Shown here piece after piece: positions 1 through 4,244 of a stretch of 9,697 nucleotides of DNA. Below the pieces are notes generated by a model that was not told where the DNA came from, made no database searches, and was given only the letters and a program-made list of their open reading frames with translations. Numbering within the stretch: position 1 is the first letter of the stretch; each line of letters opens with the position of its first letter. The position numbers and the translations under genes are program-made. Origin of the DNA: Caldifarciminota bacterium (GTDB lineage Bacteria; Hydrothermota; UBA3072; WFRC01); assembly GCA_015486685.1 (NCBI GenBank), contig WFRC01000079.1:1-9697 (forward strand). Direction: 5' to 3'.

Positions 1-138
1 CTGATTTCTCCTTTAACCCCCTATCTTTCCTTAAAAACCATTTCATAAGCATAATAATAACAAAAGAATGCTAAATCGTCAAGTAAAATCTTTAAATGTG
101 GGTGAATGAGGGGAAAATATGGGCTCACATCCGACAGT

Positions 139-182
139 ATTGCCATTGCGAGACTCAATTTATTGAGCCGTGGCAATCTCAT
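139..182. repeat. CATTGCGAG...CAATCTC hairpin repeat element
   Basis: The outer arms TTGCCA (140-145) and TGGCAA (171-176) pair. Inside them CTCAAT (154-159) and ATTGAG (162-167) form a second stem around a 2-nt loop. The flanking words CATTGCGAG and CAATCTCA resemble a class of small palindromic intergenic elements that I recall from several bacterial genomes; family membership is inference. A related half-element with TCATTGCGAG occurs at 9642-9651. Confidence 0.5.
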
Positions 183-310
183 AGGAAAGGTGGTAAATAA
201 TTACAAAATGAAAAATGCAAAAGCCGTAGCGAGGTATGAGTAGCAAGCATATAGGGAAAAGAGAGGTTAAGGAAAGATTAGTGAATGAGTAGATGAGGCA
301 TAGTGCTTTT

Positions 311-359
311 GTGCTTCGTGCGTGGTGCTTAGTTCTCAGTTCTCACTTCCCAGTTTATC
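311..359. repeat. Degenerate 7-bp tandem array, seven units
   Basis: Seven consecutive heptads start at 311, 318, 325, 332, 339, 346 and 353. The unit drifts along the array: GTGCTTC at the left, GTTCTCA twice in the middle (332 and 339), CTTCCCA at 346. By my count 29 of 42 positions match the base 7 nt further on. No reading frame or promoter coincides with it. Confidence 0.65.
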
Positions 360-373
360 TGGGAGTTTGGAGT

Positions 374-392
374 GCATTGACCGTGTCAATGC
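374..392. repeat. Perfect 8-bp hairpin with 3-nt loop
   Basis: GCATTGAC (374-381) and GTCAATGC (385-392) are perfect reverse complements around CGT. No T-run follows, so it does not look like an intrinsic terminator. It sits between two heptad arrays and may be another short palindromic repeat. Confidence 0.6.
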
Positions 393-410
393 GTAGTTAA
401 TCTGTTATCT

Positions 411-451
411 GTTGTTTTTACGCTTAACGAATAACGATTTACGATTAACGA
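411..451. repeat. 41-bp direct repeat, copy 1
   Basis: This block matches 4156-4196 in the same orientation at 39 of 41 positions, differing only at 422-423. Its last 28 bp are four heptads ending in ACGA (TTAACGA at 424 and 445, with ATAACGA and TTTACGA between) and are identical in both copies. The copies are 3.7 kb apart in unrelated intergenic regions. Confidence 0.8.
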
Positions 452-454
452 TTT

Positions 455-523
455 TTTACTTCCCAATTCTTACTTCCTACTTCTTAGTTGTATCCATATC
501 CCATACCCTATCAACTATACCCT
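455..523. repeat. Two abutting 7-bp tandem arrays
   Basis: Five heptads starting at 455, 462, 469, 476 and 483 (for example CTTACTT at 469 and CCTACTT at 476) run directly into five more starting at 489, 496, 503, 510 and 517 (for example ATACCCT at 503 and again at 517). The second family has a different unit but the same period. Confidence 0.6.
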
Positions 524-530
524 AAATATA

Positions 531-583
531 GGGTTGGGAAGTCCCTCCTACATCAATCTGACAAGTATCCTTTCGGCGGTCAG
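531..583 (-). repeat. 53-bp dispersed repeat, copy 1 (inverted)
   Basis: Read on the minus strand, 583 to 531 aligns without gaps to 3956-4008 on the plus strand, with 44 of 53 identities. Eight of the nine differences are transitions. The core CAGATTGATGTAGGAG is shared. Both copies lie next to heptad arrays. Confidence 0.75.
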
Positions 584-589
584 CGAAGT

Positions 590-653
590 CTATGACAAAA
601 TAGGGATCTTGCCCCACCCTCTACTAACAGCTGTTTTGTTGATTTTGGCATAG
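590..653. repeat. 12-bp imperfect inverted repeat with palindromic core
   Basis: CTATGACAAAAT (590-601) pairs with ATTTTGGCATAG (642-653) with one mismatch. The enclosed 40 nt contain the perfect palindrome AACAGCTGTT (626-635). It lies about 70 bp upstream of the transporter start and could be a non-autonomous element remnant or a leader structure. Confidence 0.5.
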
Positions 654-660
654 GGGCAGT

Positions 661-688
661 TTGACTTTTGCATTTATTTTGTTAATCT
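661..688 (+). promoter_or_regulatory. Possible promoter of the MFS gene
   Basis: TTGACT (661-666) is a good -35 match. The best -10 at a 16-bp spacing is TAATCT (683-688), which is poor. It lies 35 bp upstream of the first ATG and is the only candidate I can see. Weak call. Confidence 0.2.
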
Positions 689-722
689 TTCAGGAAAAAG
701 GGGTGTTAAGTGCATAGAATTT

Positions 723-1940
723 ATGATAATGGAAAAAATGAGTAAAAATATAAAAAAGACAAATTATTTTCTTGGTATTCTGCATGGTATCTTTTTTAAT
801 ACAGCCATGGCTTTTGCTGACCAGAATACCATTATACCTGTATTTCTAAATTATTTTATCTCCTCGAAGGCTATTGTAGGATTCCTTTCAAGTTTGATGA
901 GATTGGGAAATATGATTCCTCAAATATTTACAGCACACTTTTTAGAAAGCAGGGCTAAAAAGATGCCTGTAATGATAGGTGTTCTATCTATAAGATTCTT
1001 GAGTTTCTTTATATCAGGTATAATTGCGTTTTTCTTCCTTGGGAATATTGTCTGGATTTCAGTGGTAATATTACTTTTTATATATTCCTTCGCTGGCGGT
1101 GTTGGTGCTGTACCATTCTATGATATCATTGCGAAAACTGTTGATAAAAGGGAAAGAGGCGTTTTCTTCGCACAAAGGCTTTTTCTGGGAAATTTGGCAG
1201 GTGTCATTGCAGGTATTTTTGTAAGATACATACTTGGTGCCCATATAAAATTCCCAAGAAATTACGGAATTCTTTTATTGTTTGCATCGGCAATGCTTGC
1301 CATCGCATATATCTCATTTAGTTTTATAAAAGAACCCCCTCAGAAAAAAATTCAAGGGAAAAGAAGTATACTTTACTTTTTAAGGGATGCAAAAAGGATT
1401 TTTGTTAATAATAGAGCGGTAAGAATAATGATTTTATCAGAAATTCTATCAGGGGGAATATTTTTGACACTTCCATTCCTTTCCATTTACGCAAAAAATA
1501 TTATGCAGAGGAATGTCCAAATTCTGGGTTATTTCATTTCATCTCAAATGATAGGTATGGTAGTATCAAATTTATGGTGGGGACCGTTATCTAAAAAATT
1601 CGGGAACAGAACGGTAATTATTTTAGCAAACCTGTTCTCTTTTCTTTCCATACTTATCTTTATGATAAACCACAATCTATTAATGCTGACATTTTTCTTA
1701 TTTGGATGTTATATGAGTGGTAGAAATATCGGGTATGCGAATTACAATCTGGATATTGCCCCCCAGGAAACAAGACCCATTTATATAAGTTTAAGGGGAA
1801 CATTTATTTCTATAATATGGCTTTTCCCCACAATAGGTGGCTCCCTTATAGATATATTTTCTTACCCCGTTTTATTCATAATTACATTAGTGATTACTAT
1901 TACAGGTGTTTTATTCTCACTAACCCTACCACAAAAATGA
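723..1940 (+). CDS. Major facilitator superfamily (MFS) transporter
   Basis: This is a polytopic inner-membrane protein of 405 residues, the usual size for a 12-helix MFS carrier. Hydrophobic segments fill residues 15-200 and 232-402. They are split by a basic cytoplasmic loop at about 203-230, giving the expected 6+6 layout. WWGPLSKKFGNR (285-296) resembles the MFS motif A loop between helices 8 and 9, and a basic RAKK (77-80) occupies the equivalent loop 2-3. Substrate cannot be told from sequence; drug or metabolite efflux is a default guess. Three in-frame ATGs (723, 729, 738) compete. None has a strong Shine-Dalgarno, though 738 has a purine-rich GGAAAA just upstream, so the true start may be five codons later. 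The gene stands alone and converges on the NifX-like gene with a 26-bp gap that shows no terminator hairpin. Confidence 0.85.
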   Translation: MIMEKMSKNIKKTNYFLGILHGIFFNTAMAFADQNTIIPVFLNYFISSKAIVGFLSSLMRLGNMIPQIFTAHFLESRAKKMPVMIGVLSIRFLSFFISGIIAFFFLGNIVWISVVILLFIYSFAGGVGAVPFYDIIAKTVDKRERGVFFAQRLFLGNLAGVIAGIFVRYILGAHIKFPRNYGILLLFASAMLAIAYISFSFIKEPPQKKIQGKRSILYFLRDAKRIFVNNRAVRIMILSEILSGGIFLTLPFLSIYAKNIMQRNVQILGYFISSQMIGMVVSNLWWGPLSKKFGNRTVIILANLFSFLSILIFMINHNLLMLTFFLFGCYMSGRNIGYANYNLDIAPQETRPIYISLRGTFISIIWLFPTIGGSLIDIFSYPVLFIITLVITITGVLFSLTLPQK

Positions 1941-1966
1941 TTGGAGTTCTGGATTTAATTGGGGCT

Positions 1967-2368
1967 TTAATGAAAATAGATTACCTCTTTGTTTTCCCCA
2001 GAAGGTATTTTCAGATCTTTAATTATAATGTCTATCTTTTCTGTTAATTTTTTCAATGCATCATTGATATTTTTTTTTCTTGAAATTACAGGGATAAATA
2101 CCTTCCTCATACGAACAATATTTGGGCCCATTACAAAACTCATTAAAATTTGCACATCCTTCAGTAATTCGGAGATTGACATGGCTTTTTCAGGGTCTCC
2201 ATGAATCTTTTCCTGAACACTTGTATTCTCTATTTTTCTTATATACTTAGATTGACCTGTTTCTAAATTTAAGGAATATATCAAATAAAACTTTGCTGAC
2301 CCAAAATGTTCATTTGTAAAATTGATTCCATCATCAGTGCCGCATGCAACATTTACAACTTTAACCAT
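1967..2368 (-). CDS. NifX/MTH1175-type dinitrogenase iron-molybdenum cofactor family protein
   Basis: The 133-residue product has the single-domain fold signature of the dinitrogenase Fe-Mo cofactor (NifX/NafY/MTH1175) family. A first strand and turn (VVNVACGTDDG, 4-14) lead to the hallmark HFG (21-23) and the strand KFYLIYSL. VMGPNIVRMRK (79-89) and the C-terminal helix NINDALKKL complete the usual alternating pattern. Family members bind Fe-Mo or Fe-S type clusters; most outside nif loci have no proven role, and no nif gene is seen here. The ATG at 2368 has GGAGG (2377-2381) 8 nt upstream. It begins one base after the stop of the candidate 34-codon ORF, so it is probably the last gene of the speD operon. 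A link to polyamine synthesis is not evident; co-transcription may be incidental. Confidence 0.8.
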   Translation of the reverse strand: MVKVVNVACGTDDGINFTNEHFGSAKFYLIYSLNLETGQSKYIRKIENTSVQEKIHGDPEKAMSISELLKDVQILMSFVMGPNIVRMRKVFIPVISRKKNINDALKKLTEKIDIIIKDLKIPSGENKEVIYFH

Positions 2369-2369
2369 T

Positions 2370-2474
2370 TCACTTACCTCCTACTATTTTAGTTTCCCCT
2401 GTTATATGCAAATCCACCATCAACTTGCCAATGCTATATTCACTGGCTACCCCTATTTCTTTGACATTTTTCAC
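2370..2474 (-). CDS. Candidate small ORF, 34 aa, unknown function
   Basis: Between speE and the NifX-like gene a GTG-started frame encodes MKNVKEIGVASEYSIGKLMV and 14 more residues, ending in GETKIVGGK. It begins 14 nt after the speE stop and ends one base before the next ATG, filling a gap that would otherwise be 120 bp. Residue composition is protein-like (alternating hydrophobics, two glycines near the end). No transmembrane segment or known motif is visible. Its own ribosome site is poor: only a TAGG about 7 nt upstream and a GAGG touching the GTG. The last codons (GTAGGAGGTAAG) also supply the Shine-Dalgarno of the NifX-like gene. I do not recognise the family. It could also be chance, or a relic of a longer protein. 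Confidence 0.4.
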   Translation of the reverse strand: MKNVKEIGVASEYSIGKLMVDLHITGETKIVGGK

Positions 2475-2488
2475 CTCTAAACCTACGA

Positions 2489-3352
2489 TTAAATCGGATA
2501 CAGCGTATTACACATCCAGTTCGGAAGGGCCTGAGCAGCCTGAAATATTACAGGATTGAAATATTTTAATCCTTTTACCTTTTCTTTCGGAATTCCAATC
2601 TCCATATCTCTTGCCATCACATAAGACCACATACCTGATGGGTATGTGGGAACAAAACCCAGATAAGTAAGGGAATGTGTAAAATACTTTTTCATAAACT
2701 TAAGATAATCTTTTACAACAACAAAATCATAGAATGGAGATTCTGATTGGGCAACAACTATTCCACCTTTATTTAATATCTTATGTATATCTCCTATAAA
2801 TTTCTCAGAAAACAAGACAGCACAATCGCCAACAGGGTCGGCAGAATCCACAAATACAGCATCGAATTTTTCATCTGTTTCTGCAACAAATTTTGCTCCA
2901 TCCCCAACAATGATATTCGCCCTTTTATCCATAAATGATTTTCCTGTGAATGGAAGATATTTTTTTGATGCCTCAATGACATCTTTATCTATCTCTACCA
3001 GAGTTGCTTTTTCAATAGGATATTTTAATGCTTCTCTTAATGTTCCACCATCTCCTCCACCGATAATGAGAACTTTTTTGGGGGAGTCTAATTGTCCCAT
3101 TGTCGGATGTACAAGCATTTCATGGTACATAAATTCATCCTTTTCCGTAAGCATCACAACATCATCCAGGAAAAAGATTCTTCCGAGCTCAATAGAATCA
3201 TAGATGGTTATTTTCTGATATTTTGATTGTTTCTCAAATATCTTCTTTTTTATCTTAAAAGCGATAAATACATTATTTGTCTGGTATTCTCCTGCCCATT
3301 CTTTTTTATTTAATATAACGCTCCCCCTCTCTTTTTTGTAATGTAAATTCAA
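2489..3352 (-). CDS. speE: Spermidine synthase (polyamine aminopropyltransferase)
   Basis: Transfers the aminopropyl group of decarboxylated SAM to putrescine (or a related diamine), giving spermidine and methylthioadenosine in the cytoplasm. The N-terminal beta domain carries LTEKDEFMYHEML (68-80). The Rossmann domain has GGGDGG (98-103), VEID (119-122) and VDSADP (168-173), where the second Asp, residue 172, is the expected catalytic base. TYPSGMWSY (236-244) matches the substrate-pocket segment. The 287-residue length is close to that of bacterial SpeE, and from memory it reads like the Thermotoga enzyme. The start is uncertain: the frame has no ATG near its 5' end. I use the TTG at 3352, which overlaps the speD stop as TTGA and suggests translational coupling. 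A GGGGGAG at 3322-3328 has no conventional start after it. The substrate diamine cannot be fixed from sequence. Confidence 0.93.
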   Translation of the reverse strand: MNLHYKKERGSVILNKKEWAGEYQTNNVFIAFKIKKKIFEKQSKYQKITIYDSIELGRIFFLDDVVMLTEKDEFMYHEMLVHPTMGQLDSPKKVLIIGGGDGGTLREALKYPIEKATLVEIDKDVIEASKKYLPFTGKSFMDKRANIIVGDGAKFVAETDEKFDAVFVDSADPVGDCAVLFSEKFIGDIHKILNKGGIVVAQSESPFYDFVVVKDYLKFMKKYFTHSLTYLGFVPTYPSGMWSYVMARDMEIGIPKEKVKGLKYFNPVIFQAAQALPNWMCNTLYPI

Positions 3353-3732
3353 AATTCATGCAGTGTTCCTACTCCTTGCACAATAATCTCTCCACGCCTA
3401 ATTTGTTTAATTTCAACATCTTCAGGGTTAAAGGCGTTTTTAAGATATTCAATCGCCCTTTCGGGAAAGACATCATCACTGCAGAAAAATAGGTCAATTG
3501 CAGCATAATTATATTCTGGCCAGGTGTGAATGGATAAGTGAGATTCTGTAATTACAACAATTCCGGAAACACCATAAGGCTGAAATTGATGAAAGAGTGT
3601 CCTGACGATATGTGCATTAGACACCTCCGCAGCCTTAAGTAAGTGTTCTTCAACATAAGAAACATTTGCCAGGGTGCTATACGGGCACCCGTGGAACTCC
3701 AGTAGAAAGTGGTTCCCCAGAGTCTTTTTCAA
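3349..3732 (-). CDS. speD: S-adenosylmethionine decarboxylase proenzyme, bacterial/archaeal class 1B
   Basis: Decarboxylates SAM to supply the aminopropyl donor for SpeE. The 127-residue proenzyme has the short class 1B architecture. ESHLSIHTWPEY (63-74) contains the self-cleavage bond Glu63-Ser64; Ser64 becomes the pyruvoyl group. His69 and Cys84 (in LFFCSDD) are the expected processing and proton-donor residues, and PYGVSG (52-57) is also conserved. The start is TTG at 3732: an in-frame TAA lies 9 nt upstream, and GGAGG (3742-3746) is 9 nt away, so no upstream start is possible and the next candidate is only a CTG. The first 56 nt overlap, in another frame, the candidate upstream ORF 3781-3677. 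It is the first recognised gene of the operon speD-speE-orf34-NifX-like. Confidence 0.95.
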   Translation of the reverse strand: MKKTLGNHFLLEFHGCPYSTLANVSYVEEHLLKAAEVSNAHIVRTLFHQFQPYGVSGIVVITESHLSIHTWPEYNYAAIDLFFCSDDVFPERAIEYLKNAFNPEDVEIKQIRRGEIIVQGVGTLHEF

Positions 3733-3781
3733 TTTTCCTTACCTCCTTTTTTTTATGTTTTGATTTTTTAAATTTCTTCAC
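3677..3781 (-). CDS. Candidate lysine-rich upstream ORF in the speD leader, 34 aa
   Basis: A GTG-started frame of 34 codons precedes speD and overlaps its first 56 nt in a different frame. The predicted peptide starts MKKFKKSKHKKKEVRKIEK, extremely basic, and ends GVPRVPV. Its Shine-Dalgarno, TAAGGAGGTGAT, is complementary to the conserved 16S rRNA 3' tail over about 12 nt, with GGAGG 10 nt from the GTG. Ribosomes translating it pass over both the speD ribosome site (GGAGG, 3742-3746) and the speD TTG. It could couple, block or meter speD translation. Eukaryotic AdoMetDC mRNAs carry regulatory upstream ORFs, but I know of no bacterial precedent of this form. The Lys codons come largely from A-runs, so part of the peptide may be a by-product of A-rich leader DNA. 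Confidence 0.4.
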   Translation of the reverse strand: MKKFKKSKHKKKEVRKIEKDSGEPLSTGVPRVPV

Positions 3782-3804
3782 GGTGTTATCACCTCCTTAC
3801 ACCG
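3781..3804 (-). promoter_or_regulatory. Inverted repeat enclosing a near-perfect Shine-Dalgarno in the speD leader
   Basis: CGGTGT and ACACCG (plus-strand arms 3781-3786 and 3799-3804) are perfect complements separated by 12 nt that contain AAGGAGGTGAT. In RNA this would display the ribosome site in a hairpin loop just before the upstream GTG. In DNA it is a 24-bp dyad close to the predicted transcription start, where an operator could sit. The sequence cannot tell which. Confidence 0.5.
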
Positions 3805-3805
3805 A

Positions 3806-3833
3806 GAGATAAAAAAATTTTTTGAATTGTCAA
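3806..3833 (-). promoter_or_regulatory. Probable speDE operon promoter
   Basis: On the minus strand a perfect TTGACA (3833-3828) is followed after an A/T-only-rich 16-bp spacer by TATCTC (3811-3806), a weak -10. Transcription would begin near 3800, inside or beside the inverted repeat 3781-3804, giving a leader of about 70 nt before speD. Confidence 0.35.
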
Positions 3834-3891
3834 TATTTTTTTGTTGACTTTTGAAAAATAATTTATACATTAGTTTGTAAAACAAAGAAAG

Positions 3892-3967
3892 ACTGTTAAA
3901 AGTTGAAAGTTAAAGGTTGAAGGGAATGAAGACGCTAACCGCTATCCGCCTACCGCTCACCGCTAAA
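3892..3967. repeat. Two adjoining 7-bp tandem arrays
   Basis: Units start at 3892, 3899, 3906, 3913 and 3920 (for example AAAGTTG at 3899 and AAAGTTA at 3906). They are followed after 6 nt by a different family at 3933, 3940, 3947, 3954 and 3961, all beginning CGC (CGCTAAC first, CGCTCAC fourth). By my count the second array matches at lag 7 in 20 of 28 positions. Its right end overlaps the 53-bp repeat. Confidence 0.7.
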
Positions 3968-4008
3968 AGGATATTTGCCAGATTGATGTAGGAGAGATTT
4001 CCTAATCC
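3956..4008 (+). repeat. 53-bp dispersed repeat, copy 2
   Basis: Reverse-oriented partner of 531-583 with 44 of 53 identities, differences almost all transitions. The core CAGATTGATGTAGGAG is at 3979-3994. The frame open in copy 1 is broken here by TAA codons. Confidence 0.75.
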
Positions 4009-4027
4009 CGATTATTTTACTAAGAAC

Positions 4028-4149
4028 GGTGATACAATGATATGGTGATACGGATATGGAAATGAAAAATGCAAAATGAAAAATGATAAAACCCGTGAGG
4101 CGTAAGGCGTAAATCGTGAGAAGATAGAAGATATTGGATGTTGGATAAA
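4028..4149. repeat. 8-bp array followed by long 7-bp arrays
   Basis: Four octads run from 4028 to 4059 (GGTGATAC at 4028 and again at 4044). Five heptads run from 4058 to 4092 (AAAAATG at 4065 and 4079). Eight in-phase heptads run from 4094 to 4149, changing from CGTGAGG through AGATAGA to GGATAAA; by my count 33 of 49 positions in that block match at lag 7. The 17-mer AAATGAAAAATGCAAAA (4060-4076) also occurs at 206-222. Confidence 0.7.
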
Positions 4150-4155
4150 ATAAGC

Positions 4156-4196
4156 GTTGTTTTTACAATTAACGAATAACGATTTACGATTAACGA
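4156..4196. repeat. 41-bp direct repeat, copy 2
   Basis: Matches 411-451 at 39 of 41 positions in the same orientation; its last 28 bp, four ACGA-ending heptads, are identical. The array supplies the -35-like TTTACG of a possible protease promoter. Confidence 0.8.
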
Positions 4197-4211
4197 GAAA
4201 ATTTGTATTTT
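4183..4211 (+). promoter_or_regulatory. Possible promoter of the protease operon
   Basis: TTTACG (4183-4188), 17 bp, then TATTTT (4206-4211): each box matches consensus at four of six bases. It would give a leader of roughly 25 nt before ATG 4245. An alternative further upstream is TTGACT (3844-3849), 16 bp, TACATT (3866-3871). Confidence 0.25.
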
Positions 4212-4244
4212 TAATTGTTTACAAAGCAAACAAAAGGAGGTAAA

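Larger units (their letters stand above)
1..722. other. Gene-free, repeat-rich intergenic region
   Basis: I see no convincing gene here. The stretch holds a CATTGCGAG-type hairpin (139-182), heptad arrays (204-224, 311-359, 396-416, 424-451, 455-523), an 8-bp hairpin (374-392), one copy of a dispersed repeat (531-583) and a large imperfect inverted repeat (590-653). An open frame of 31 codons on the minus strand (617-522, GTG start) coincides with the dispersed repeat. Its second copy carries stops and mostly non-silent changes, so I do not call it a gene. Confidence 0.75.
3733..4244. other. Divergent intergenic region between speD and the protease operon
   Basis: Apart from the candidate upstream ORF and speD control sites at its left end, I see no gene. 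An A/T block (3811-3880) holds two outward-facing -35-like boxes. From 3892 to 4196 the DNA is almost entirely short-period tandem arrays plus copies of the 53-bp and 41-bp dispersed repeats. A candidate protease promoter follows. Confidence 0.7.

Noticed and set aside
522..617. Minus-strand open frame of 31 codons (GTG start) over the 53-bp repeat
   Set aside because: The second copy has TAA codons in the same frame and most differences are non-silent, so the sequence behaves as a DNA or RNA repeat and not as a protein gene.
1941..1966. Shared terminator between the convergent MFS and NifX-like genes
   Set aside because: The 26-bp gap contains no inverted repeat or T-run that could form one.
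3787..3800. Plus-strand TATCACCTCCTTA resembling the 3' end of 16S rRNA
   Set aside because: No other 16S sequence flanks it. It is the complement of a strong Shine-Dalgarno read on the minus strand.
3892..4196. CRISPR array
   Set aside because: Units are 7-8 bp, degenerate and without spacers, and no cas genes are present.
4020..4229. Minus-strand 69-codon frame in the intergenic repeats
   Set aside because: It is made of heptad and octad repeat DNA, giving a repetitive peptide with no ribosome site.
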